DNA of 64,000 nt from Candidula unifasciata (GCA_905116865.2 CAJHNH020000231.1:77001-141000), one strand, 5' to 3'. Shown: positions 31,642 through 42,294, counted from the stretch's first letter. The notes: generated from the sequence alone by a model not told the origin. A program made the numbers and translations.

Positions 31642-32560
31642 AAAGAAATTTTCTGTTCTCTTTCTCTGTCATTGTCCAGGGCTGGGACTGATAACACAGG
31701 GTTGGTAAGAAGATCGTGTCATATAGTCCCTATTGATACATGTTTGTTTCTTAGTATTGGTGCTATTTGCCCTGCGAGTGGTTTGCTTTGTTACATCTGT
31801 CATCAATCTCTTCTTCTGTTTTGCCAGCTGATGATTTTATGCTTCATAAGTATTTGAAGTTCTTGGTTTGTTTCACAGGGTGTTTTGTAAGCTGGATATT
31901 CATTTGATTTTTCACCGTGATATTTTTGGCATGTCTCAAAGCTAATTAGTTGTCCTTTGCATCTATGAGTGAGAATTAACACACCCACTTAACTATACTG
32001 CATAACTATGATAGGGAGGATAAATTTGACAGTTCATAATTCTACAGGTGTTGTTCAGTGCCAGTATCACATATTATAGTGACAAAAATGTTAGGGATAC
32101 TGGTCAGTGAAGTACTGTTTGGAAATAGAAAGTCTAGAAGAATAAAGATACTGAAGATAGACCGAGAAAAATATCTAATAACCCCTCCCTCCCAACCAAG
32201 AGAAGTAGGACAGTATATGAAATCTACATTTTATACAACTGGCCTTTATGTGTTTACACTTTATGTGTACATCTTTTTTAAAATTCACAAATGTGTTCTC
32301 ATTAGGTAAATAGTTTGTCCCCTCCAGGATTAAAGTTTAAGTGCTGACATCTCAAGGATGAGAATCAAACAGGCACAAATATCGGAAACCCTATTTAACC
32401 ACACAACATGTTATACTGGGGCCCCAGAGGGTTACAGAGTAATCTGAAGTCCGAACCAGGTTGTGATTAAATTATTTTTTCAATGAAAAGCCATCCTTCA
32501 TAATTATAAATATAATAAATAAACATTTAAAGAAACAAAAAAGAATTACCCAAATTTGGT
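31642..32560. other. Intronic sequence, nothing recognised
   Basis: Unique-looking AT-rich DNA searched for the missing EPS8 exon without success. Short frames lack domains and splice sites. Confidence 0.45.
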
Positions 32561-32561
32561 G

Positions 32562-32870
32562 CAAAAATACTGCAACCTTCAAAGAGAAGCTTTGTGTGCA
32601 CTCACTACAACAAAAATACTGCAACCTTCAAAGAGAAGCTTTGTGTGCGCTCACTACAACAAAAATACTGCAACCTTCAAAGAGAAGCTTTGTGTGCGCT
32701 CACTACAACAAAAATACTGCAACCTTCAAAGAGAAGCTTTGTGTGCGCTCACTACAACAAAAATACTGCAACCTTCAAAGAGAAGCTTTGTGTGCGCTCA
32801 CTACAACAAAAATACTGCAAACAAAGAGAAAACTCACAACACAAAATACTGCAACCTTCAAAGAGAAGCT
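32562..32870. repeat. Minisatellite, 49-bp unit, about 6 copies
   Basis: ATACTGCAACCTTCAAAGAG starts at 32567, 32616, 32665, 32714, 32763, with a shortened copy near 32812 and a last one at 32844. It merges with the damaged EPS8 exon: the unit's GCTTTGTGTGCGCTCACTAC with AACAAAAATAC resembles exon-side GCTTTTTGAACGCTCTCACT with CCAACAAAAAATC. Confidence 0.95.
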
Positions 32871-32886
32871 TTTTGAACGCTCTCAC

Positions 32887-32952
32887 TGGAAAATACTCCA
32901 ACAAAAAATCACGCTTCTGGAGGTGGTCTAGCTCTTGCATTCAACATTCCGT
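32887..32952 (-). pseudogene. EPS8: Damaged EPS8 exon (start recognisable, 3' half lost)
   Basis: After a good acceptor (TATCTTCACAG), and using the single base carried from the previous exon, this reads DGMLNARARPPPEA. That matches the EPS8 segment EGVLTLRAKPPPP exactly where an exon is missing. The next codon is TGA (32911-32909), and the expected FLDCFQKFK-like helix is not in frame. The first possible donor (GTGAGAG) gives 66 bp, the wrong length modulo 3. Beyond it the DNA grades into the 49-bp minisatellite at 32562-32870. A weaker second copy of this region (33033-33104) has the same TCTTCACAGAC start and a GTGAGAG donor. It could be a broken exon, a skipped pseudo-exon with the true exon elsewhere, or an assembly error in repetitive DNA. 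Confidence 0.55.
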
Positions 32953-33219
32953 CTGTGAAGATAAAACCATTATTTGGTCAAACTGATACAGCATTAATAA
33001 ATAGAGACACTACAACAAAAAACAATAAACTCTCACCAGCAGTTAAAGGATGACAATATAATGTCCACAAAATTACCAGAAAGTGCCACTTCTGTCTGTG
33101 AAGAAAAAAACTATTATCAAAATATCAACATGCACATAAAAAAAAGGAACTAATAAATTCGCTATTTGTACCAACTTTGCTCTATTAATGGCAGACATGG
33201 ACAGTCTAAGAAAAACATG

Positions 33220-33540
33220 AAAGCAATTTACATGTGAGATGAAAAGTATAAGAAATGCGGTGGGAAAACAAGAAGAGGAAGAGGCAGAATTATCAATAAA
33301 GAACTAAGAACAATGGTACGCACAGTCTGGCAAATGATTTCAAAGAACACCAAAGAATCAAACTGTTTGGTCACCTGGTCAGAATTGAACAAAATCAGAC
33401 ATCAGCTAGAGCACACACTACATGAGAACAGCTGGCTACAAGTCAAGAGGCCAACCAAGAAAGAGATGGGTGGAGAGAGTAAAAAAGATACTATAGAAAT
33501 ATGTCATTAACATAAGCTACACAACTAGCAAAAGATAGGA
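33220..33540 (+). mobile_element. LINE C-terminal fragment
   Basis: Aligns to 12160-12520; frames include SNCLVTWSELNKIRHQLEHT and RPTKKEMGGES. Lies in the intron that should contain the missing EPS8 exon. Confidence 0.7.
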
Positions 33541-33961
33541 AACTACATCTAATTCCCCTCTGTGAAGCTTTATATGGTAGGACAAAAAGAGGAGAAGGAG
33601 AGTTTTTGCAAAAAGAACATTTGCATTCATTTTTAAAAGCCAACTGGTTTATCCCACCCCCCCCCCCCCCTCTTTTCCAATGCTTTTTAGTAAATATATA
33701 CATATCTGGGCCAACTAAACACTGCACAGGCATGAAAAAAACCTAATAATATTAAACTATGCTTCTCGGAAACAGGTCACTGCCGGCAGACTAGTTTCAG
33801 GACTTTTACAAGGACATGGAAATTATGGAAAACCTGGGATTGCGGCTTCTCAGAGAAAAAGTTTTAAAAAATATACTAAAGTGTATAATTTAATTAAACT
33901 TCAGCGCTTCCATGGAAATGCCCAATACGCCTGCTGTAAGACCGACATAAGTGACAATTAC

Positions 33962-34094
33962 CTCCAGACTGCTTCTTTTTGTTTTTGGCACCTCTGTCCC
34001 TTTTTCTTTTCTCCAGTTCCTTGTATGACTCTGCTGCCTGCTGCAGTCTTGCCACAAACTTCTCTATGTCATCAAAACAGTGGTTGAGTAATTG
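33962..34094 (-). CDS. EPS8: EPS8 exon: start of the central helical region
   Basis: This 133-bp exon encodes QLLNHCFDDIEKFVARLQQA, then AESYKELEKRKRDRGAKN and KKKQSG. It is nearly colinear with vertebrate EPS8 (ILNHILDDIEFFITKLQKAA, then a Lys/Arg-rich tail), the best conserved part of the protein after the PTB domain. It enters in phase 0 after a CTGGCAG acceptor and leaves with one base at GTAATT. The next recognised intact exon (30165) starts in phase 0, so these two cannot be joined directly; an exon of length 3n+2 is expected between them. Confidence 0.95.
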
Positions 34095-34548
34095 CTGCCA
34101 GAAACACAAGCAACAAATATACAATGAGTTTAGATATACCAAGGGAAACTACTCTCGTATATTAATGCAAGCTGGACATGACTGATACAGGTATTTAGAT
34201 GGATTCATTTGAACAGGAAGTCATGGACTGTGTTGCAAAGACTTGGGAAAATAAGAATGTGAACAGAAATAAAGAGAAAATAACTGCAGACCGGTTGAGC
34301 ACTGAGCATCATAGAAGAATAATTGTTAAATAGTTGCAATGGTAACACTGGTCTTGAAATCCCATGCTCTAATTTTGGAAGACCATCCTCAATGCAAATG
34401 GGTCTTGCTAGTCACACCCAATATGATAGGCTGTGATTTATAAACCTCCCTATAGCACAGTACAATATTATCGAGAGGAAAGATGGAAAGGTGCCAGCAA
34501 CACAGTGGTGGATAGGTGAACCAAGAGATATTTCAGATAACTGAGTAA

Positions 34549-34885
34549 AGTGTCAGAAGGTGGAATGGAGCTGTGTGGTATTTAGAATGTCAGAAGGTGG
34601 TACAGAGTGTGTGGTATTTACAGTGCCAGAAGTTGGAGTGGAGCAGTGTGGTATTTATAATGTCAGAAAGTGGAATGGAGCTGTGTGGTATTTAGGATGT
34701 CAGAAGCTGGAATGGAGCTGTGTGGTATTTAGGATGTCAGAAGCTGGAATGGAGCTGTGTGGTATTTAGGATGTCAGAAGCTGGAATGGAGCTGTGTGGT
34801 ATTTAGGATGTCAGAAGCTGGAATGGAGCTGTGTGGTATTTAGGATGTCAGAAGCTGGAATGGAGCTGTGTGGTATTTAGAATGT
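34549..34885. repeat. Minisatellite, 37-bp unit, 9 copies
   Basis: GTCAGAAG(C/G)TGGAATGGAG with CTGTGTGGTATTTAG recurs every 37 bp. Its GGAATGGAGCTGT phrase continues at 34970-35030 mixed with duplicated exon-edge sequence. Confidence 0.95.
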
Positions 34886-34904
34886 ATGAATGTGGTATCT
34901 AAGC

Positions 34905-35060
34905 TGTTCAGTTCTACCCCAATGTATGAATGTGGTATGCTCTCTGAGTGGGATTAAAATGTCAGATTACTTCAATGGAGCTGTGTGGTCTCTAAGACTT
35001 CAGTGCTGGAATGGAGCTGTATACTCTCTGAGTGGGATTAAAAGTGTCCATTACTTCACT
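34905..35060. repeat. Intronic duplication of EPS8 exon edge, two partial copies
   Basis: CTCTCTGAGTGGGATTAAAA occurs at 34938 and 35023. TCTCTAAGACTTCAGTGCT occurs here (34989-35007) and inside the exon (35072-35090); ATACTCTC follows in both places. Confidence 0.8.
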
Positions 35061-35063
35061 TAC

Positions 35064-35266
35064 CACATCCTTCTCTAAGACTTCAGTGCTACCCCGCTCT
35101 ATACTCTCCCGCTCTCGGAGCGGAGTGACACGTGTTATAAGTGACTGCCGTTGAACCAAGGGCCCACTAAACTGACTCTGCTGGTTGTAAGCAGCTTGGT
35201 TGTAGGAAGCCTGGTTGAACTGATGCATCTCTGTAGCAGTGTTGTTGATCTGGTATTGTCTGGAGT
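35064..35266 (-). CDS. EPS8: EPS8 exon: Gln/Asn-rich linker ahead of the central helical region
   Basis: A 203-bp exon beginning DSRQYQINNTATEMHQFNQA, with the internal repeat SYNQAAYNQQ, and ending VTPLRERESIERGSTEVLEK then DV. The last residues lead straight into QLLNHCFDDIEKF of the next exon, matching the EPS8 sequence around DRDVQILNHILDDIEFF. The acceptor is TTTTTCAG and the donor GTAAGTG. The exon is squeezed between two minisatellites (34549-34885 downstream, 35296-36080 upstream). A 19-base segment of its 3' end (35072-35090) occurs exactly again in the intron at 34989-35007, so part of the exon edge was duplicated into intronic DNA. Confidence 0.92.
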
Positions 35267-35295
35267 CTGAAAAAGGATAAAAGGCAGGAGTGTGT

Positions 35296-36080
35296 GTATG
35301 TAGGAAAATTTAATTTAGGACAAAAATGACAGGGTATATGAGCAGGAGAACTCATTTTGGAAAATGGAGGGGATATACCAGCAGGAGGATTCAGTTTAGA
35401 AAAAGGAGGGATATATAAGTAGGCAGATTAAGTTTAGGAAGTGGAGGGATATATATGTAGAAAGATTCAGTTTAGAAAATGGAGGGATATATATGTAGAA
35501 AGATTCAGTTTAGAAAATGGAGGGATATATAAGCAGGAGAATTTAGTTTAGAAAATGGAGGGATATATAAGCAGGAGCATTCAGTTTAGAAAATGGAGAG
35601 ATATATAAGCAGGAGAATTTAGTTTAGAAAATGGAGGGATATATAAGCAGGAGCATTCAGTTTAGAAAATGGAGGGATATATAAGCAGGAGAATTTAGTT
35701 TAGAAAATGGAGGGATATATAAGCAGGAGCATTCAGTTTAGAAAATGGAGGGATATATAAGCAGGAGAATTTAGTTTAGAAAATGGAGGGGATATACCAG
35801 CAGGAGTATTCAGTTTAGAAAATGGAGGGAAATATAAACAGGAGCATTCAGTTTAGAAAAAGGAGGGATATATAAGTAGGCAGATTAAGTTTAGGAAGTG
35901 GAGGGATATATAAGTAGGAAGATTAAGTTTAGAAAAAGGAGAGATATATATGTAGAAACATTCAGTTTAGAAAATGGAGGGATATATAAGCAGGAGAATT
36001 TAGTTTAGAAAATGGAGGGACATATAAGCAGGAGCATTTAGTTTAGAAAATTAAAGGATATATAAGAAGAATTTAATTTA
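35296..36080. repeat. Minisatellite, 38-bp unit, about 20 copies with a two-unit pattern
   Basis: AATGGAGGGATATATAAGCA with GGAG and TAGTTTAGAA-like sequence recurs every 38 bp. Between about 35530 and 35800 units alternate GAGAATTTAG and GAGCATTCAG, a 76-bp higher-order unit. Confidence 0.95.
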
Positions 36081-36511
36081 GAAAACATTTTTTATTCTTC
36101 ACCTTCTCTTGAAAAAAAAAATGCATGAAAAGTCTGTTGCTATGTTCTCTTGTAGTTTACAGCTAGCCTTACGGCCCAACACATCTGATTTCAGCAAATC
36201 TTTAATTAGTGACAGACTATAAGTGCTAACTTCTTCTTCTTCTTCTTCTGCCTTTCTCCAAAGATGTAACTGCATTGTGCCTGTTTACAGCATGGCTGTG
36301 ATATTTGTGCTTTTCAGCCAACACATCTGACTTCTGCAGGCATTTGTTAACCAGGTTAGCCTTTCAAGCCTTACAATACAGCCCACTTCCACTAAAACTG
36401 TAATCACAGCTAAAATACTTTAAGACACGAGGTAAAAAATACTACTACAAACTCATAAGATAATTTGAGCTCATTCTTTATAACATTCGTTTCACATGAA
36501 CAGTATATTAC

Positions 36512-36597
36512 CAATGAACTCCCTCATTCCTTGGAAGTTGTATGCTTTACTGGCCGCATCTGATGCTAGTGCTCCTGTAGGGGGCAACACTCGTGGC
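36512..36597 (-). CDS. EPS8: EPS8 exon: proline-containing linker
   Basis: An 86-bp exon coding for PRVLPPTGALASDAASKAYN then FQGMREFI. It lies in the low-conservation linker after the PTB domain, at the position of the proline-rich stretch of vertebrate EPS8 (SIPPPPRAP). Acceptor GCCATTGCAG and donor GTAATA are seen. Phase is one base in and one base out, in agreement with both neighbours. The call rests on gene order, splice signals and phase more than on sequence similarity. SINE C and repeat E copies follow in the same strand order but are unrelated to the coding region. Confidence 0.82.
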
Positions 36598-36659
36598 CTG
36601 CAATGGCAAATGGAAAAAAAAATGCTGAAACAGTGTCATGTTGTGTCATAATGTAAAAA

Positions 36660-36905
36660 AAAAAAAAGATTAAAGTCGAGAAAATCTACTTCACTGCACC
36701 AGGTTTTAACCTGTGTGGCTCAATCTCTGCAGAATGGCCAGCTGCCTACAGATAGCGCCACACAGAAAATAAACTCTGTAGCTCCACTGAGGATCCTCAG
36801 GGATCTACGTAAACACTGCACTCATGATCTCAAGGGCACAGTGGTAAAATGAACCCACGAACTTGAGAGCGCGAGGAAAATGGCTTGACCCCTTCACCAA
36901 CCCCC
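36660..36905 (-). mobile_element. SINE C, best copy
   Basis: On the minus strand TGAAGGGGTCAAGCCATTTT is an A-box-like start, followed by AAGTTCGTGGGTTCATT (B-box-like) and a body ending TCTCGACTTTAATC plus a T run. Its 5' end abuts repeat E. Confidence 0.78.
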
Positions 36906-37340
36906 TTGCCATTATGTGTCTTATAGGACTGGCTATCTATTATTCTATTCCATTTATCCTGTGCAGTTATTTCAATATCTTAAATGGAATCCAGTCCACA
37001 TCTCTGGCCTCTCTCAACAATGTTTGTCTAACTGTCTCTCTCTCTCTCTGTGCGTGTGCGTATGTGAGTGTGTGTGTGTGTGTGTGTGTGCGTGTGTGTG
37101 TGGGTATGTGGTGGGGGGGGGGGGATGTCCCTGTTTTCTCATTTCAATTGTTTCCCCTTTAAGGGTGCTTTTCTTTAGGTGCTTCTCTGTTCTCCTTTAC
37201 TCAGCATGTGTTGGTTATACCACCATCTTCTTTGTCTTTTCAATGCTGCTGCTAGCAGCCATCCAGATATTTCTCTGATTTTTGGGTCTGTCATGAATTC
37301 ATCATCATTTAATGTTTGTCAATTTCTTTAGGCTTTTTTT
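36905..37340 (-). mobile_element. Interspersed repeat E with inserted TC/TG microsatellite
   Basis: Shares GGAATCCAGTCCA, GGCCTCTCTCAACAA and ACCACCATCTTCTTTGTCTT with the other E copies. About 100 bp of CT, TG and G repeats (37030-37125) interrupt it. Confidence 0.7.
37030..37125. repeat. (TC)n-(TG)n-G13 compound microsatellite
   Basis: TC run, then TG/CG run, then GTGGGGGGGG. Frames across it are artefacts. Confidence 0.95.
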
Positions 37341-37495
37341 TCAAATGCCTTTAACTTTCACGCTATGTCTGGTTTTTCTCAAATTTTTAACAGAACATGT
37401 TAAAAATATTAATCAGAAATATTATAAGAAATAAAAAAACATGCAAGCTGATTTTAAAACTATATAACATGGAATTCCCTATTTTGTCCAGGATT

Positions 37496-37900
37496 TTAAA
37501 ACTATATCATTTACAGTTGCACACTTTATTCATGCTTTAAAAACTATATCATTTACAGTTGCACACTTTATTCATGCTTTAAAAACTATATCATTTACAG
37601 TTGCACACTTTATTCATGCTTTTAAAAACTATATCATTTACAGTTGCACACTTTATTCATGATTTAAAAACTATATCATTTACAGTTGCACACTTTATTC
37701 ATGCTTTAAAAACTATATCATTTACAGTTGCACACTTTATTCATGCTTTAAAAACTATATCATTTACAGTTGCACACTTTATTCATGCTTTAAAAACTAT
37801 ATCATTTACAGTTGCACACTTTATTCATGCTTTAAAAACTATATCATTTACAGTTGCACACTTTATTCATGCTTTAAAAACTATATCATTTACAGTTACA
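37496..37900. repeat. Minisatellite, 42-bp unit, about 10 copies
   Basis: AAAACTATATCATTTACAGT recurs every 42 bp (one copy 43 bp by an extra T near 37621). Copies nearly identical except CATGC/CATGA. Confidence 0.97.
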
Positions 37901-38079
37901 TTTTGTTTCGTGCTCATTTAAAAAAAACCCTCACCATACACTTATTTGTTACCCCACATGCAGTATTCATTTTTAATCTTCTGTAATCCCATTCTGCAGT
38001 AATGATTATTTATTACTCTGACTTTTCCTGTCCCATGACTGTATTCTCTATATCCCTGTGGATTCTGATTTTTCATTTT

Positions 38080-38260
38080 TGGGGGAAAAAAGAATAAATC
38101 CACTGCCTCCCCTCCCCCCTTCCTTCCAACACGCATGTCCCAAAAGGTGACTAATGGGAAAAGGGGGAGGGTTGTTTCTTTTGAAGTCAGAATGCATTTG
38201 CCTGAAAGATAAGGAATTACTTAAGTACTGAAGTGAGATCAATATCCAGAAGTGGATGAA
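38080..38260. repeat. Interspersed repeat F, diverged copy
   Basis: CCACTGCCTCCCC and GTCAGAATGCATTTGCCTGA recall phrases at 47560-47680 and 55300 (GAAGTCAGAGTGCATCTACC). Dispersed and diverged; class unknown. Confidence 0.45.
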
Positions 38261-38489
38261 CCACCAGTATATTCTGTCAGAGTTTATGGTCTAGTAAATA
38301 AACACTAACAATGAATAAACAAACATTATTTTTAAAGGGTTACAAATCTGGCATGCAGACCCATCTTATATTCGAAGCTACTCTATAGTAACAAGATTTG
38401 TGACAGAAACTGATGAAATAATAGAAAGAGTTAAATGGCAAACAAATGTTTTGACTGTTGCTTTGTTAATATTTAAAAGATAAGTTGTT

Positions 38490-38665
38490 TTAAGAAAAGG
38501 TGTGACTTCGCTGCATTAGATATTAGGCCAAAAAAGTAATTTTTTGTTTGTTTTTGTTTCAGCAGAGAGGCTTTTTTTCCAGTTGAGAACATCACACAAA
38601 GCACGGAGTCCAAATCCATGATCTTCAGTACACAAGGCAAACAGCTTAAGCAATTTACCATGTTT
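38490..38665 (-). mobile_element. SINE C, diverged copy
   Basis: GACTTCGCTGCATTAGATAT and ACATCACACAAAGCACGG parallel CTTCACTGCACCAGG and GCGCCACACAGAAAA in the better copy. Confidence 0.5.
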
Positions 38666-38679
38666 TTAGGAGGTTCAGT

Positions 38680-38765
38680 ATGTGTATGTGTGTGTGGAAG
38701 GTGGGGGGTGAGTGTGTGTGTGGGTGTGAGCATGTATGCATGTATGTGTTTGTGTGTGTGTTTTA
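38680..38765. repeat. (TG)n microsatellite
   Basis: Interrupted TG run with ATGTATG units. Confidence 0.95.
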
Positions 38766-39394
38766 AATAAATAAACTCATTCCAAGAAAGTAAAATAATT
38801 TAATTTCATGCTGATGAATCTTAAATGATGTGAAGGTTTTACAAAGTTTGGTTAAGATTTTCACCTTCTCTGTGATTTATCATTTACAATAGTCAACACG
38901 AAGCCTTTACTTTAATGCAATGAATTTACTGTATTTCATGGAAACAAAAACAAATAAAAGAGTGACTGAAAATGAAAAGGTAACCAATGAAAAACCAGAA
39001 AAAAAGACAGAAAAAATTATTATTATGCACTGAATGAGTCAATCAATTAATCAAGAACAAATATCCCTGCACCCAGAAATTCCTGCCGGTATTCCCTCTC
39101 CCCCCTTTTCCTCACTGAAGAATATCTCATAGATATGGACACACTGTTCTTTTGCACTGTCCAAATGATCTCAGAGAGCTTTCACCAAGTCAGCGTTATC
39201 ATAAAATAGCTCTCCACCCAGAGGAGCAGCAGCCAATCTAACAGCCTGCTAATTACCACTCACACCTAAAATTTCCCAGATCGAAGATCTATGATAGGCT
39301 TCTAATATGAGTCAGCCTGCTATCTATGCATGGAACACCAGTTTTTATTTTCCAAAGCAAGCTGCACACCTAAAAAAAAAGTAAAGGATTTCCA
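38766..39394. other. Intronic sequence, nothing recognised
   Basis: No supported repeat, exon or RNA gene. Confidence 0.45.
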
Positions 39395-39545
39395 CCCTTT
39401 AGGACCGAAGATCTACCTGATTTTTATGCTCGGCATAAATGGGTGAGCCTTTCTCATGAACTGCGTACCCACTCAAGGCTGGGTCAATCTAGGTCTCTAT
39501 GAAACATAGAGGAAGCGAACCCAGTTTTTATTCCGATCCAAAGCA
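39395..39545 (-). mobile_element. SINE A, diverged copy
   Basis: On the minus strand GACCCAGCCTTGAGTGGGTA and the flanking order fit SINE A; the 3' end is altered. Confidence 0.65.
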
Positions 39546-39717
39546 AGCTGTGTCCACTGATATATTTACACTCTTATAAAAACACGCTGGATGGAAAAGC
39601 TGAAGGTTATAGCCATAAATTGAAACCCATGGAAAATATCTTCTGTCAACTGACATTTCTTTGTGTTGTGTCAACATATTCCAGTTGAATTATTGTTTTA
39701 GCTAGCAGTGTACTCAC

Positions 39718-39785
39718 TCGCCTCCCTGAGGCAGCCGCTGCTGCCCACTTTTTGCTGCCAGAATTTCATCAACAATTTCTTGTGC
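39718..39785 (-). CDS. EPS8: EPS8 exon: C-terminal PTB helix and start of linker
   Basis: A 68-bp exon reading AQEIVDEILAAKSGQQRLPQ followed by GG. It matches the place in EPS8 just after the PTB core where an I-x-x-(D/E)-I helix and a basic/Gln-rich stretch occur (ANLISEDIESA in vertebrates). The acceptor follows a T/A-rich tract ending CAACAG; the donor is GTGAGT. It enters in phase 0 and leaves with two bases (GA), which the G of the next exon completes to Glu. Short, but splice sites, phase and order all agree. Confidence 0.88.
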
Positions 39786-40317
39786 CTGTTGTTGAAATAG
39801 AATATAATAATTAAAAAACAATTAAACTGTTAGTTAGTTAGTTAGTTAGCTGAGTTATCATCATTGTACTTTGGAGATGTCCATAGGTGCTCAGATCCTC
39901 CCCCCAGTATGAACTCCCAACATCTGGTGGCTAAAAGTACCAGTTCTATGTTGGTTAACAAGTCATCTGATGTGTGTCATCTTTTTTTTAGCTATGCTGA
40001 TCTTAACTCCAAAGTCTATTGTTTTGGTGACTGATGTGGAGTCACTGCTCCCAAAGTCTTCCGCCCAATTCCCATTTCTTGGAAGGCATTAATAATTTCA
40101 GCATGATTTATACGCTGACAGTCGGTTGTGAATTTAAAATGTTTCAAATTAAATTTTGTTAATCAGTAAATGTTTCACTTAAAAAGCTTATTATCTCACA
40201 TAAATATATTGAAATCCTGAGATGTTCTGTTTCAAACACCACTGATTCCCTGCTTGTACTCTCCCCTTTATTAAAAGTATGCTTTCTGAATTATGTAGAT
40301 CAGCATATTACTCTTCC

Positions 40318-40515
40318 TATATTGGCGCCTTTGGCTTAAGCGTTGCAAATGCATTTCGTAATCGCCCGGGTGCCGAGTTTGACTCCAGCTGCGGGCCTTG
40401 CGCTGGTTTCGACAGTGGTATCAAGAAGCCGACCATCCAGAAAGCAATGACAAACTACTAGACATAAACTTGCCAAGAAAAACCACAACAGCCAAAAAAT
40501 GCTGGGATTGGTTTT
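40318..40515 (+). mobile_element. SINE B
   Basis: Head with A-box-like TTTGGCTTAAGCGTTGCAAA and B-box-like GCCGAGTTTGACTCCAGC, body TTTCGACAGTGGTATCAAG, ACAAACTACTAGACATAAAC and tail ACAGCCAAAAAATGCTGGG. A (CAT)n run follows at 40600. Confidence 0.82.
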
Positions 40516-40974
40516 TGCAACCTCCTGGAAAGGATACGCAACTAACTACTTCTACCACATGATGTTGAGGAAAATAGGTTCTTCAAAACTCTTGAACATT
40601 CATCATCATCATCATCATCATAATCATCATCAGGTGCCTTGTAAACTTGAAAATCATACAACTTTTGAAATCTGGCCACACTGTACAGAAGGACAATGCA
40701 TTCGAAATTCTGCATACTTCAAATAGTCACTGAATGCTTCACAATGTGGAAGCCACAACAGTAAACTGCTTCCATCCAGATTTATGCAGACAGAAGGACA
40801 AGGGTTATGAACCTGCCTTACCCTGGTAAAACAGGCAGTTACTTTTGAATGTGTTTCAGTTAGAAGGATTCATTTATTTGGTTCATTTTAATCAACTGTT
40901 ATTGTGGTATGCACCTGATGAAATACAATGAAATACGCCAGGCAATAAATTTACAATCTATTTACTCTTTGTGG

Positions 40975-41255
40975 AAGTCGCTATGGTGTAGTGGCTGGAC
41001 GCTCGCCTGTGGATCGGAAGGTCTTGGGTTCAGGACCTGACGAGACAGATTTTGTTTCTCCAAAATTACCACGGCTCTAGGTCGACCAAGCTTTGAGTGG
41101 GTACGAGGTACAAGTCCTGGGAAGTAAAGGCTGCCGGCGTAATGCTGACCACATCACCCATCAATTGTTGACTGCTCTATAAAACTTAGGTCTAGCCCTA
41201 TATGCCCAATACATCTGAAGGCGTGGAAAAATGTCCTTCACTTGTATATTTTGTT
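40975..41255 (+). mobile_element. SINE A, near full length
   Basis: tRNA-like head: TATGGTGTAGTGGCTGGACG (A box) and GGTCTTGGGTTCAGGACC (B box). Body: GACCAAGCTTTGAGTGGGTA, GGGAAGTAAAGGCTGCCGGC. End: GGTCTAGCCCTATATGCCCA and ACATCTGAAGGCGTGG hairpin. About 280 bp. Reference copy for the family here. Confidence 0.92.
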
Positions 41256-41329
41256 TGTGCCTTCTTTGTTAAAATTCACAATGGGGAAACATTGCTTTGA
41301 CTGAAAATTGTACTTCTTTACACCTTTCA

Positions 41330-42245
41330 ATTTCCAACAGTGAATGTTATGTAGCAGTTGTCCATGTTCCACATCATTATGAAGCAATCTCCCACACTGT
41401 ATATCATGTAGCAATCTGCACTGTTGCCTGACATATGGCAATCTCCCACACTGTATATCATGTAGCAATCTGCACTGTTGCCTGACATATGGCAATCTCC
41501 CACACTGTATATCATGTAGCAATCTGCACTGTTGCCTGACATATGGCAATCTCCCACACTGTGTATCATGTAGCAATCTGCATCTGCCTGGCATTGCAAT
41601 CTCCCACACTGTATATCATGTAGAAATGCACTGTTGCTGACATATGGCAATTCCCACACTGTATATCATGTAGCAATCTGCATGTGACATATGGCAATCC
41701 CAGGCCATATCATTAGCAATCTGCTCTGCTGCCTGACATATGGCAATCTCCCACATGTATATCATGTAGCAATCTGGCAATCTCCCACACTGTATATCAT
41801 GCAATCTGCACTGTTGCCTGTCATATGGCAATCTCCCACACTGTATATCATGTAGGCACTGTTGCACATATGGCAATCTCCCACACTGTATATCATGTAG
41901 CAATCTTCACTGTTGCCTGACATATGCAATGACTGTATATCATGTAGCAATCTGCACTGTTGCCTGACATATGGCAATCTCCCACACTGTATATCATGTA
42001 GCAATCTTCACTGTTGCCTGACATATGGCAATCTCCCACACTGTATATCATGTAGCAATCTGCACTGTTGCCTGACATATGGCAATCTCCCACACTGTAT
42101 ATCATGTAGCAATCTGCACTGTTGCCTGACATATGGCAATCTCCCACATATGGCAATCTCCCTGTTGCCTGACATATGGCAATCTCCTACACTGTATATC
42201 ATGTAGCAATCTGCTCTGTTGCCTGACATATGGCAATCTCCCAGG
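41330..42245. repeat. Minisatellite, 54-bp unit, about 17 copies, many with small deletions
   Basis: CAATCTCCCACACTGTATAT begins copies at 41385, 41439, 41493 and on. Copies between about 41580 and 41935 carry many 1-15 bp deletions, while those outside are regular. It ends 50 bp from the EPS8 PTB exon donor. Confidence 0.95.
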
Positions 42246-42294
42246 CAGCCTCATTAACCTCATTCTAGTAAAACACACAGCAATATGAACTTAC

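Noticed and set aside
33033..33091. Complete second copy of the missing EPS8 exon
   Set aside because: It has splice-like borders and FVDIILSSFN, but in the frame required by the upstream exon it hits a stop and lacks the RARPPP segment; kept only as a weak duplicate.
40975..41060. tRNA gene
   Set aside because: A and B boxes are present, but the sequence does not close an acceptor stem and is followed by the SINE A body; it is a SINE head. The same applies to the SINE B and C heads.
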